From contig JAHENA010000015.1 of the NCBI GenBank assembly GCA_024643405.1, positions 1-42,825 on the forward strand: a stretch of 42,825 bases of DNA, given 5' to 3'. Below, piece after piece: positions 8,917 through 17,437 of the stretch. The notes beneath the pieces are model-generated. The model made no database searches. It was not told the origin of the DNA and saw only the letters and a list, made by a program, of their open reading frames with translations. A program made the translations under genes and the position numbers. How positions within the stretch are numbered: the stretch's first letter is position 1; each line of letters begins with the position of its first letter. The stretch is from Flavobacteriales bacterium (GTDB lineage: Bacteria > Bacteroidota > Bacteroidia > Flavobacteriales > Flavobacteriaceae).

Positions 8917-9839
8917 TGTCAAGACTTTCAAAAAAATGGTTCGTTATAATTAATCCAACTTCCGGCAATGGAAAAAGCAAAAAGACATGGCCTAAAATAA
9001 AAAATCTTCTAGAGTTGCGTGGTTTGGATTTTGACTTTGCGTTTACAGCGTATTCTGGTCATAGTATTCTATTAGTTCATCAGGCTATTGAAAATAATTT
9101 TACCCATATTATCTGTGTAGGTGGCGATGGAACTCTTCATAATATAGTAAACGGTATCATGTCTCAAAATAAAATTCCTTCTAATAGTATCAATGTTGGA
9201 ATGATTCCCATTGGAACCGGCAATGATTGGGTTAGAACACATCAAATTCCAACGAATATAAAATCTGCTATTGACACTATTTTAAAAGGAAATATCAGTA
9301 CCCAAGACATCGGGAAAATAGAATTATTAAATCATAAAACTAAACCTGTTTTTTTTAATAATTTAGCAGGAATTGGGTTTGATGCTTATGTGGCCGGAAA
9401 AGTATATAAATACAAGTATTTAGGGGCATTCGCTTATCTTTTTGGGGCTTTAATTGGTTTGTTTTCTTTTAAAAATTTTAGTGCAACAGTTTCTGTTGAG
9501 CACCATAAATATGCCAATATAAACTTAATGATTCTTGTAGGGTTATGTAAATATTCTGGCGGCGGAATGAGACTAACAGAAAACCCCAACCCATTTGATG
9601 GCTTATTTGATATTAGCATGGCCCATAATTTAACAAAAATGGAGATTATTAAAAATTTAGGCCGTCTATTTAATGGAAACATAGTTTTTAATAAAAAGGT
9701 TTCTACACTTAAAACAGCAAAAATTGATGTAAAAGTGAATAACAATGACTCACTATTTGTTCAAGCGGACGGTGAAATAATAGGATCTGGACCATTTAAT
9801 GCAACCATTATTCCTAAAGCCTTTTCGTTTTATTCTTAA
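8916..9839 (+). CDS. Diacylglycerol kinase family lipid kinase (DagK/YegS-like)
   Basis: 307 residues starting with GTG; the G of the preceding TAG stop is the first base of the GTG, so it is translationally coupled to holB. The kinase motifs are NPTSGNGKS near the N-terminus, GGDGT at residues 69-73 (VGGDGTLHNIVNGI) and IPIGTGNDW. The C-terminal part is the beta-rich domain of the family (FDGLFDISMAHNLTKMEI; VQADGE). Members phosphorylate diacylglycerol or related lipids; the exact substrate cannot be read from sequence. The pairing with holB looks like a transcriptional convenience rather than a shared function. Confidence 0.9.
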   Translation: MSRLSKKWFVIINPTSGNGKSKKTWPKIKNLLELRGLDFDFAFTAYSGHSILLVHQAIENNFTHIICVGGDGTLHNIVNGIMSQNKIPSNSINVGMIPIGTGNDWVRTHQIPTNIKSAIDTILKGNISTQDIGKIELLNHKTKPVFFNNLAGIGFDAYVAGKVYKYKYLGAFAYLFGALIGLFSFKNFSATVSVEHHKYANINLMILVGLCKYSGGGMRLTENPNPFDGLFDISMAHNLTKMEIIKNLGRLFNGNIVFNKKVSTLKTAKIDVKVNNNDSLFVQADGEIIGSGPFNATIIPKAFSFYS

Positions 9840-9844
9840 AATAA

Positions 9845-9875
9845 AAAAGGCATCAATTTTAATTTGATGCCTTTT
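9845..9875. terminator. Bidirectional terminator
   Basis: 12-bp perfect stem AAAAGGCATCAA (9845-9856) with TTGATGCCTTTT (9864-9875) and a 7-base loop, between the converging lipid-kinase and OmpH-like genes. Confidence 0.8.
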
Positions 9876-9902
9876 AACAACTTATATATCAATTGTTTAA
9901 TC

Positions 9903-10418
9903 TTATTTTTTGTACTCTTTATTTAAAGCATCTAATATGGTTTGTGTTAAATCATTTTCATCTGTACCATATAATATTGTTGCAGAAGCATCACTAGTTC
10001 CTAAGATATAGGTATAACCATTTGTTTTACCATAATTTTTAACAAAATCCTTTACTTTAACAATTAAGGTGTCTATTTCGGTTTGAAAAGCTTGCTGAAT
10101 TTCTTGTTGTTCAGCTTGCATTTGTTGTTTTAAATATTGTTGTTTCTGGCCCAGCTCTTGATATTTTTCTTGCTGCGCTTTTGGGCTCATGCTGTTCGCT
10201 TTTTCTTGAAAAGATTTGGCTTCCATTTGAAAGGCTTGCCCTATACTATCTGCCTTTTTTTGAAAAGCAGCATCTTTTTCCTGATATCTAGCTTCAAGAT
10301 CTTTTTTACTTTGATATTCATTAATAACTTTACCATTATCAACGAAACCAATTTTTTGCGTTTTTTGGCAAGAAGTAACTGCTACCAGAAGCAATACTAC
10401 ATAAAATATATTCTTCAT
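9903..10418 (-). CDS. OmpH/Skp family protein, predicted lipoprotein
   Basis: 171 residues. A signal peptide with lipobox AVTSC puts the lipidated Cys at residue 17. The mature part begins with the Skp/OmpH strand KIGFVDNGKVINEYQ, continues as a long Gln/Lys/Glu-rich coiled-coil (about 40-115) and ends with a small alpha/beta segment containing YILGTSDASATILYG. Skp-type proteins are trimeric periplasmic chaperones for outer-membrane proteins; this one being lipidated would tether it to a membrane. It stands alone, away from bamA, its usual neighbour, and has its own TACTTTTG promoter element 22 bases upstream. Confidence 0.87.
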   Translation of the reverse strand: MKNIFYVVLLLVAVTSCQKTQKIGFVDNGKVINEYQSKKDLEARYQEKDAAFQKKADSIGQAFQMEAKSFQEKANSMSPKAQQEKYQELGQKQQYLKQQMQAEQQEIQQAFQTEIDTLIVKVKDFVKNYGKTNGYTYILGTSDASATILYGTDENDLTQTILDALNKEYKK

Positions 10419-10440
10419 TTTTTTTCTATTAAAATTTGAA

Positions 10441-10448
10441 CAAAAGTA
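10441..10448 (-). promoter_or_regulatory. -7 element of the OmpH-like gene
   Basis: TACTTTTG on the minus strand, full TAnnTTTG match, 22 bases upstream of the ATG. Confidence 0.55.
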
Positions 10449-10638
10449 GGAAAGTAAAATAATTAAACAGAGAATTCTATCTGTTTTTGTTGTATAAGAA
10501 AATCTTATAGAAAATTATCTTTTGAATTGATTTTATTTATTTAAAACTCATTGTTTTAAGGCGATTTAAGACGTTCAAATTAATTTGTAATGTGAATTAT
10601 TGCCGTTCTAGATTATGGTTTAAATACGCTTCTTAAAT

Positions 10639-11493
10639 TTAAACTTTATCCTTTTTAATACAATAAATTAAGGAAGAATATTCCTTTGTAATAATAGCCT
10701 TCATATTTGAAAAACTTCCAATCACAAAAGCTGGAATTAGTTTCATTTTTCCTGACTTATATTTTTCCGAAAGTAGGCTAACATAAAAAGCATCAAAAAA
10801 CATTGGGTAGGTTTTTATGACTTTCATATTTTCCAAAGAAACTAAATTATTTATCGCAGTTCTGGAAAAATGCCATAAATGTCTGGGTACATCAAAAGCG
10901 GCCCAATAGTTTTTATAATAGCTTGCATCATAACTTTTATAATTGGGTACGGCAACAATTAAAATTCCATTCGGCTTTAAAAGCTTATTGAAAAGGGACA
11001 ACTGTTCTTTTGTGTTTGGTAAATGTTCTAGTACATGCCAAAGTGTAATCACATCGAAACTCTGCTTTTTGAATTTTGAAATATACTCAGAATTAAAAAC
11101 TATATTATTTGTTTTTCTATTAGCAATGTATCTGGCCTGCTCATTAGGCTCTATGCCAAAAACAGTCCACCCCTCTTTTTGAGCTTCTTTTAAAAAGTCA
11201 CCTGTACCGCATCCAAAATCCAGAAGACTCTTGCCTTCTTTAGAGTTGGATTTTATAATTTTCAATTTTCTTTTAAGAGCAATTTTTTTTACAAACTGAT
11301 ATGCCTTTTCAAATAAAGTTCTTTGCGAATCAGTATGTGAAATGTAGTCATCACTTTTATAATAGTCAGGTAATCTACTTAAAGTAGGTTGAGGTTGCGT
11401 TTCTAAAAAATCAAAAGACTTGTTATAAACTAATTCAAAGGATTCTCCTGAAACAGAATAATCCTTAACCTTTAAGTAGCTTGTTTTTTTCAC
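10639..11493 (-). CDS. Class I SAM-dependent methyltransferase (GTG start proposed)
   Basis: 284 residues from a GTG at 11493. The frame is open to an ATG at 11610, but that start would overlap mnmG by 53 bases and translate the parS palindrome as VPRGT. There is no other in-frame ATG near the N-terminus, and flavobacterial relatives as I recall them begin close to KKTSYLKVKDYSVSGE, so GTG is the best choice. The SAM-binding motif I is LLDFGCGTGDF, followed by GIEPNEQARYIA (motif II) and DVITLWHVLEHLPN (motif IV), then FDVPRHLWHFS. It resembles UbiE/UbiG-type or glycan-linked methyltransferases; the substrate is unknown. Probably co-transcribed with mnmG, 64 bases upstream. Confidence 0.8.
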   Translation of the reverse strand: MKKTSYLKVKDYSVSGESFELVYNKSFDFLETQPQPTLSRLPDYYKSDDYISHTDSQRTLFEKAYQFVKKIALKRKLKIIKSNSKEGKSLLDFGCGTGDFLKEAQKEGWTVFGIEPNEQARYIANRKTNNIVFNSEYISKFKKQSFDVITLWHVLEHLPNTKEQLSLFNKLLKPNGILIVAVPNYKSYDASYYKNYWAAFDVPRHLWHFSRTAINNLVSLENMKVIKTYPMFFDAFYVSLLSEKYKSGKMKLIPAFVIGSFSNMKAIITKEYSSLIYCIKKDKV

Positions 11494-11535
11494 AAATGAA
11501 CAAGTTTTAAATAATTTGATTTTTAAATTAAATTT

Positions 11536-11551
11536 TGTTCCACGTGGAACC
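11536..11551. promoter_or_regulatory. parS site (ParB-binding), copy 1
   Basis: TGTTCCACGTGGAACC contains the perfect 14-bp palindrome GTTCCACGTGGAAC and matches the bacterial parS consensus TGTTNCACGTGNAACA at every position but the last. It lies in the 64-bp spacer between mnmG and the methyltransferase gene. ParB bound at parS organises and segregates the origin region of the chromosome. Confidence 0.85.
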
Positions 11552-11557
11552 ATCATA

Positions 11558-13429
11558 TTATCGTCCCATATAAACCAACAATACAGAAATGTCATTTGGG
11601 GACACGCCACTTATTCTGGAGGCCTGAGACACGGTGGTTGGCTGAATCTTTTTAAGTTTTTCTCTCGCTTCAAAACTCATGGATTTTATTTGAGAATAAT
11701 CAAATCCTGCAGGGATTTTTACATATTCTAATCGACTTAATTTATCCGCATTATTTTTTTCTTTCGAAATATATCCCGAATATTTCACTTGAATTTCTGC
11801 CTGCTCAATTACTTCATCATCCAAATCATTCTCATTGATATATGTTTCAACAGCGGCAAACTTTCTAACATCATCAATTGTAATGTTTGGTCTTGAAAAG
11901 ATTTTAAACATTTTATCAGACTGTTTAACCAAGGCGGATCCTTTAGATTCCAAAACAGGATTTGCTTCTTCGGGCTTGACACTTGTGTTTGCGAAAAACG
12001 TGACGAATTTTTCCGCTTCACTATGTTTTTGTTCCATACGTTTCATTCTCGCTTCACTCGCTAAACCTAACTCATAGCCTTTGGGTGTTAATCTTAAATC
12101 CGCATTATCTTGTCTTAATAAAGTCCTGTACTCTGCCCTTGAAGTAAACATTCTATAAGGTTCTTCTGTTCCCTTTGTTATTAAATCATCTATTAAAACA
12201 CCAATATACGCCTCGTCTCTTTTTAAGGTGAATGGCTCCATTTCACTAACCTTTAAACTAGCGTTTATCCCAGCCATTAATCCTTGTGAAGCGGCTTCTT
12301 CATAACCCGTAGTTCCATTGATCTGACCAGCAAAATATAATCCTTCAATAATTTTAGTTTCTAAGGTGTGTTTTAATTGTGTTGGTGGAAAATAATCATA
12401 TTCAATGGCATATCCAGGTCTAAAAAACTTTACATTTTCAAAACCCACAACGGAACGCAGCGCTCTAAATTGAACGTCTTCTGGTAGTGAGGTTGAAAAA
12501 CCATTAACATATACTTCCACAGTATTCCATCCTTCCGGTTCAATAAACAACTGATGCCTATCCTTATCTGCAAAGCGATTGATCTTATCCTCAATAGAAG
12601 GACAATACCTGGGGCCTAAACTTTTAATTCTACCATTAAACATAGGCGACCTATCAAACCCTTCTCTTAACAAATCATGAACCTCTAAACTAGTATAGGT
12701 CATATAACAAGAACGTTGTTCTTTAAGCGGGTTTGTAATATCTAAAAAAGAAAATTTTTCCGGCTTCTTGTCCCCGGGTTGTTCAATCATTTTAGCAAAA
12801 TCTAGTGAGCGACCATCAACTCTCGGTGGAGTGCCCGTTTTCATTCTACCAGAATCAAAACCTAGGTCAACCAATTGCTCAGTCAAACCAGTAGAAGCTT
12901 TTTCACCTGCTCTTCCCCCGCCAAAATTCTTATCTCCGATATGAATAAGTCCATTTAAAAATGTTCCATTCGTGAGTACCACTGATTTAGATTTTATTTC
13001 TATACCCAAAGATGTTTTAACGCCTGCAACTTTATTATTTTTAATAATTAAACCACAAGCCATGTCCTGGTAAAAATCTAAATTCGGTGTTTTTTCAAGT
13101 AACAGTCTCCAGTCTTCAGCAAAACGCATCCTATCACTTTGAACTCTCGGACTCCACATTGCAGGTCCTTTTGATTTATTAAGCATCTTAAATTGAATAG
13201 CAGACGTATCACTGACAATACCGCTATAACCTCCCAGCGCATCAATTTCTCTGACTATTTGCCCCTTCGCAATTCCGCCCATCGCCGGATTGCAAGACAT
13301 CTGTGCAATATTTTGAAGATTCATGGTGACAAGAAGTGTTTTGCTCCCCATATTCGCAGAAGCAGCTGCCGCCTCACTTCCCGCATGACCACCACCTACT
13401 ACAATCACATCATAAATATCGTTAAACAT
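11558..13429 (-). CDS. mnmG: tRNA uridine-5-carboxymethylaminomethyl modification enzyme MnmG (GidA)
   Basis: 623 residues, full length. The FAD-binding glycine motif is VGGGHAG (about 11-17). QMSCNPAMGGIAKG contains the conserved Cys, and GYEEAASQGLMAGINA is the second conserved block. The C-terminal helical domain (PTTVSQASRISGVSPNDI) binds MnmE and tRNA. With MnmE it installs carboxymethylaminomethyl on U34 of several tRNAs. A promoter with both a -33 TTG and TATATTTG lies upstream. One parS site sits in the leader and another just after the stop, so the gene is framed by ParB sites. In many bacteria mnmG sits next to oriC. Confidence 0.97.
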   Translation of the reverse strand: MFNDIYDVIVVGGGHAGSEAAAASANMGSKTLLVTMNLQNIAQMSCNPAMGGIAKGQIVREIDALGGYSGIVSDTSAIQFKMLNKSKGPAMWSPRVQSDRMRFAEDWRLLLEKTPNLDFYQDMACGLIIKNNKVAGVKTSLGIEIKSKSVVLTNGTFLNGLIHIGDKNFGGGRAGEKASTGLTEQLVDLGFDSGRMKTGTPPRVDGRSLDFAKMIEQPGDKKPEKFSFLDITNPLKEQRSCYMTYTSLEVHDLLREGFDRSPMFNGRIKSLGPRYCPSIEDKINRFADKDRHQLFIEPEGWNTVEVYVNGFSTSLPEDVQFRALRSVVGFENVKFFRPGYAIEYDYFPPTQLKHTLETKIIEGLYFAGQINGTTGYEEAASQGLMAGINASLKVSEMEPFTLKRDEAYIGVLIDDLITKGTEEPYRMFTSRAEYRTLLRQDNADLRLTPKGYELGLASEARMKRMEQKHSEAEKFVTFFANTSVKPEEANPVLESKGSALVKQSDKMFKIFSRPNITIDDVRKFAAVETYINENDLDDEVIEQAEIQVKYSGYISKEKNNADKLSRLEYVKIPAGFDYSQIKSMSFEAREKLKKIQPTTVSQASRISGVSPNDISVLLVYMGR

Positions 13430-13469
13430 AATTCAGCCCTGAATATAATTAGTTCATTACATTAATAAT

Positions 13470-13485
13470 TGTTCCACGTGGAACC
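13470..13485. promoter_or_regulatory. parS site (ParB-binding), copy 2
   Basis: TGTTCCACGTGGAACC, identical to copy 1 over 18 bases (TTGTTCCACGTGGAACCA) and 1934 bp away in the same orientation. It lies 40 bases upstream of the mnmG ATG and downstream of its promoter element, so it is inside the transcribed leader. Confidence 0.85.
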
Positions 13486-13513
13486 ACCCAAAAAGCTCCT
13501 TAAAAAGAGTTTG

Positions 13514-13542
13514 CAAATATACAGTTAAATCTTAAATATCAA
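13514..13542 (-). promoter_or_regulatory. mnmG promoter, -33 TTG and -7 TATATTTG
   Basis: On the minus strand TTG (13542-13540), an 18-base spacer, then TATATTTG (13521-13514). This is the only promoter in the window where I see both Bacteroidota elements at suitable spacing. It overlaps the last codon of ybeY. Confidence 0.6.
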
Positions 13543-13949
13543 GAAAAGCGTTTAAGATAGAAGTTTTCCTTCTCTCTCATTAGGACTGTATCCGACTTCG
13601 TCTTATCCTTGTAACCACAATAATGTAAAACACCATGAATGATTACTCTATGTAATTCCTCTAGAAAAGGCACTTTATAATCTAAGGCGTTTTCAGCAAC
13701 CCTTTCAACTGATATAAAAATATCTCCTTGTATAATTTTTCCGACAGAGTAATCAAAACTAATAATGTCCGTTAAAGTGTCATGATTCAAAAATTCAAGG
13801 TTTAATTTGTGCAAATAAGCGTCATCACAAAAAATATAATTAATCTCTTCTAACGAATATTCTTCATTTTTTATACAATCAACAATCCATTCTGCAACGG
13901 CATCTTCGTTACTTAACGAAAAATCTGTCTCATAATTAAAATTAATCAT
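13539..13949 (-). CDS. ybeY: rRNA maturation endoribonuclease YbeY
   Basis: 136 residues. The substrate-groove motif TDIISFDY corresponds to TDVLSFP of other YbeY proteins. The metal site reads HGVLHYCGYKD: H105 and H109 align with the first two Zn ligands of E. coli YbeY, and D115 falls where the third ligand is usually His. From memory, Asp there is common in Bacteroidota. YbeY acts in 16S rRNA 3' end maturation and ribosome quality control. It overlaps the upstream DUF4175 gene by 8 bases, implying coupled translation. Confidence 0.92.
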   Translation of the reverse strand: MINFNYETDFSLSNEDAVAEWIVDCIKNEEYSLEEINYIFCDDAYLHKLNLEFLNHDTLTDIISFDYSVGKIIQGDIFISVERVAENALDYKVPFLEELHRVIIHGVLHYCGYKDKTKSDTVLMREKENFYLKRFS

Positions 13950-16900
13950 CCTTTCTTCTAAAATAATCTTGAACTCTAAGTTTATAGGTTTGATGCAATG
14001 GTAACGCTTGTCTATTTAATATTTCAGTGTTTTTAAAATATTGCTTTGCCTTTGGTATTTGATTGATACCCATATTATCAAAGTTATCCTCATTGCTTTT
14101 CGATTCTCGTTTATTATCTTCTCCTTGTTCAAAGGCTGCATTATCTAATTTTAATAACTGATGCTCCAATTCCATCATCTTATCAAGCGTTTGTTTACTA
14201 AAACCTTTATTTAAAAGTTCCATCTCAACTTCTTCCATTTTCCTTAATAAACCAGTACTCGAACCATTATCCCTATTTTTAGATAGTTGTTCCTCTAAAG
14301 CCTGTCGTAATTTTTGCTGTTCCTGATATATTTCATATAACAACCCATTCATCGAATCATTCTCTCCCTCACCGAAACCTTCTTGAACATGTTGCCCGTT
14401 TTTCTGTTCGCCCTGATCCCCTTTTTTGTCACCACTTTTATCCTCAGGTTTTCCGTCTTGGCTTTTACCCCCTTTTTTAAGTCCATCTTCCATCATTTTA
14501 TTTAATTCTTCCTGACTCATTATAATATCCTGCAACTGCATCTTCATCTTACCTTGACCACTTCCTGGTGATGGATTTAATTCCTCCTGCATATTATCCA
14601 AAACATCACTTAAAAAACTTGATAAATTATTAGAGGCGGTAATAGTAAATTGTTGGTTAGACATGCCCTGTAGGATTTGATTATCTGCAAATTGCTCCAA
14701 AGACTTATCGATATTAAAAAATACCTCCGTAATTTCCTTATTGATGGTTTCAGAAAGTTTTGGTTGTCGCAGTGAAAGCGTAAACAAACTGTCATCTACA
14801 TGTTTAAAATGCTCTCTTAAACCATTTTGCTTTCTTAAAAAGGATGCGTATTTATTGTGATCAACATCAATGTTTTTGAACTGATTCATGAGCGCTTCCT
14901 GGTCAAATGAAAATAACAACAAATTATCTAAAATCTGCCGGAGCATTTCAGCATCTTCCTGCATTTGTTCCCCACCACTCATTTGCATGGCCTGTTTCAT
15001 TCCTTGACTCATATTCTTCATTTTTTGAGCCGCTTTCTTCTGGCTTTTCTTAGCATTATTCCTATTTTCTTTACCACCAAGATTCTCTTCTTTTTCTTCA
15101 GCCTTATTCAATTCCTCCGCAGCACTTTTTTGCTCAGTTCCCACTTCATTCTCATCTAGTTTGTCTCTTGGAATTTCTATTGGTTTTTTTAGTTCCTTAT
15201 TCTCGTTTTCTAGATTATCATATTGCTCTCTAAACTCATCAAAATCCTTACTTAACAGGTCCTGCTTCACTTTGGTGTTTTGGTCATCAGATTCGTTAGA
15301 CAATTTTTCTTGTTCAAGGGCTTGCCTTAACAAATCCTCTTGAAGCTTTTCTAATTTTTTGTTTACGTAAAAGCGTTTTGTTAATTCTAACAACTGTTCT
15401 AAACTTCTCTTTTTATTTTTGTTCTGTTTGGCGAGTTCCTCCAGTTTTTGACTAAACGCCTCTTTGTTTATTTTATCCTGCAGCTTCTCTAGCTCTTCTA
15501 GTAATTTCTCGTCTTGTTTCAGTTGTTCCTCATTCTCTTTAAGGCGATTCTTTAGGTCTTCTTTAAAAACATCCCTAACGGGACTGTCTTTTTGAAAATC
15601 TTCAATATTATCCTTTAATTGCTTGTTGAAGTTTTTCATAACTTCATCTTGCTGTTTTTGACGCTTAAAAAACGACTCCAATTTTTTCTTGTCATTAAAA
15701 TTTAACTCCCTTTTTTCCTTTTGAGTCTTTGACAACTCTTCTAACTGCTTTTCCTGTTCATCATACTTTTTTAATGAGTTATCCAAATCTTTTATTGTTT
15801 CGTTCTGATCATTTAATTTCCTTTCTTCTTCCTCCTCTTTTGTACTTTTTCTGTATGAAAACACATTGCTTTTAGTGCTTTTAAATCCATGAATAGCATC
15901 ATTGTCAAAAACCTGAAAATACAGGTTATATGCTATGCCTTCCTTTATATTTAAATCATTTGGGAAGGCTGTAATAAATTCAAAAAAGTTAGATGTTTCT
16001 GTTGGAATTGTTTTTTGCTGAGTATCCAATTCATTATCAGATGGATAATAAACCAATTGCAATTTGCTAAACCCATAATCATCACTAATTTGACCATAGA
16101 AATATAGCGTTTGTAAATCAACACTATCCTTTTCTGTTTTCAGAATAAGTTCAGGCAATTCATCCTTGATGACATCAATATTAAAAGCCAGATTTTCGTA
16201 ATTATTAAGGTCCTTATTACTAATACTTAAGCTATAATCAAAATTATTATACAGCCTCTTAGCTAATTCAAACAAATTGTTTTTTGTCTTTAAAAAAGCA
16301 AGCGTGTCCTTTGCCAATAATTGAACATTATCAGTAGCCTTAGTGTTCAGTTTCCATGTTACTTCAGTTCCTTCAGGTATTATAGCGTTACCCGTACTTT
16401 TCAAAATATCAGTAGGCCTTTTTATATAATCTGGGTACTTTAAAACCACTTCAAAACTCAACAGTGAAGGCACTTTAATAACCTTCAAATCATAGGGTTT
16501 TGAAGTAATATTATTGGAACTTAATTCAAAACGGATGTCTTCTTTTGGTTGAGAAAAAACATACTCAAACTCTCCAACTTTATTTTGCTGCAAAAAATAA
16601 GATTGGTTGTTATAAAGTATTTCCACATTATCAGGAATCACCTCACCTGAAACAGAAACAAGCAGCTTAAAATTGCTGTTTTCAACAGCATTTAAATTAT
16701 CATTCAGCACATAAAACTTAAATGGCGCGGGTGGTTCATAAGCTGTTTTGTAGTGAACCACTCTATCAAAACTATCGCTAAACAAATTAAAATTACCCGT
16801 AAAAACGGCCCCTAAAATAATTATCAAAGGAACAGCAGCATATTTTAAATACTTGATATTTGTTTTAAAATTGACAGCCAGCTTAAAAGGAACAGGACTT

Positions 16901-17304
16901 AATTCTAATGCTTTTTGATTGATACTTGCAAGCAACAATTCTGTTTTATCCTTCTCCTTCTCCAGTTGTAAAACATTTAATAATTTATCGCTGACCTGAG
17001 GAAAATGCTGACCAATAATTTTTGAGGAATCTTCATAATTTATGCCTTCTTTAAACTTTAACAGCTTGGCTACAGGAATGATAATAAATTTGATAATCAA
17101 GGCACACTCAACACCAACAAATAACCAAAACAAAACCGTTCTTGCCGTAGCATTTAACCATAGAAAATGTTCAACAAGCAGTGTAAATAAGAAATACAGA
17201 AGCCCTAGGGAAATAAACAAAATAGTCCCTTTAATAAGTTCATTAGTATAATATTTTCTAACAAACCCTTCAAGCTTTTGTTGTATGTAATTAAAATCGT
17301 TCAA
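13942..17304 (-). CDS. DUF4175 family membrane protein with long coiled coil
   Basis: 1120 residues. Two membrane helices near the N-terminus (about 26-48 and 54-78) and a third at about 150-167 are followed by a beta-rich periplasmic part with YPDYIKRPTD-type strands. A very long Lys/Glu/Gln coiled coil (about 490-760) comes next, then a Gln/Met-rich segment (KKAAQKMKNMSQGMKQAMQM) and a low-complexity charged stretch near residue 960. This is the layout of the Bacteroidota DUF4175 family, whose function is unknown. It lies directly upstream of ybeY with an 8-base overlap. Opposite-strand reading frames across the coiled coil are shadows of its codon bias. Confidence 0.87.
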   Translation of the reverse strand: MNDFNYIQQKLEGFVRKYYTNELIKGTILFISLGLLYFLFTLLVEHFLWLNATARTVLFWLFVGVECALIIKFIIIPVAKLLKFKEGINYEDSSKIIGQHFPQVSDKLLNVLQLEKEKDKTELLLASINQKALELSPVPFKLAVNFKTNIKYLKYAAVPLIIILGAVFTGNFNLFSDSFDRVVHYKTAYEPPAPFKFYVLNDNLNAVENSNFKLLVSVSGEVIPDNVEILYNNQSYFLQQNKVGEFEYVFSQPKEDIRFELSSNNITSKPYDLKVIKVPSLLSFEVVLKYPDYIKRPTDILKSTGNAIIPEGTEVTWKLNTKATDNVQLLAKDTLAFLKTKNNLFELAKRLYNNFDYSLSISNKDLNNYENLAFNIDVIKDELPELILKTEKDSVDLQTLYFYGQISDDYGFSKLQLVYYPSDNELDTQQKTIPTETSNFFEFITAFPNDLNIKEGIAYNLYFQVFDNDAIHGFKSTKSNVFSYRKSTKEEEEERKLNDQNETIKDLDNSLKKYDEQEKQLEELSKTQKEKRELNFNDKKKLESFFKRQKQQDEVMKNFNKQLKDNIEDFQKDSPVRDVFKEDLKNRLKENEEQLKQDEKLLEELEKLQDKINKEAFSQKLEELAKQNKNKKRSLEQLLELTKRFYVNKKLEKLQEDLLRQALEQEKLSNESDDQNTKVKQDLLSKDFDEFREQYDNLENENKELKKPIEIPRDKLDENEVGTEQKSAAEELNKAEEKEENLGGKENRNNAKKSQKKAAQKMKNMSQGMKQAMQMSGGEQMQEDAEMLRQILDNLLLFSFDQEALMNQFKNIDVDHNKYASFLRKQNGLREHFKHVDDSLFTLSLRQPKLSETINKEITEVFFNIDKSLEQFADNQILQGMSNQQFTITASNNLSSFLSDVLDNMQEELNPSPGSGQGKMKMQLQDIIMSQEELNKMMEDGLKKGGKSQDGKPEDKSGDKKGDQGEQKNGQHVQEGFGEGENDSMNGLLYEIYQEQQKLRQALEEQLSKNRDNGSSTGLLRKMEEVEMELLNKGFSKQTLDKMMELEHQLLKLDNAAFEQGEDNKRESKSNEDNFDNMGINQIPKAKQYFKNTEILNRQALPLHQTYKLRVQDYFRRKDD

Positions 17305-17379
17305 TATTCTTAAGCGCTTTTAGTTAAAACTATACTTATAACACACGAAATTACAATTTTATTTTATGCTATAATTGAC

Positions 17380-17387
17380 TAAATTTG
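17380..17387 (+). promoter_or_regulatory. -7 element of the AlkB-type hydroxylase gene
   Basis: TAAATTTG, full TAnnTTTG match, 50 bases upstream of the ATG, in the divergent space shared with the DUF4175 gene. Confidence 0.5.
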
Positions 17388-17437
17388 ACATAATGGCTTG
17401 ATTTAAGTAGAAATATGTAAACCAACAAAAAGAAAAC

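Noticed and set aside
14965..15343. Plus-strand frames across the DUF4175 coiled coil
   Set aside because: They are Leu/Ser/Phe-rich mirror images of a Glu/Lys/Gln-rich coding strand and have no family features.
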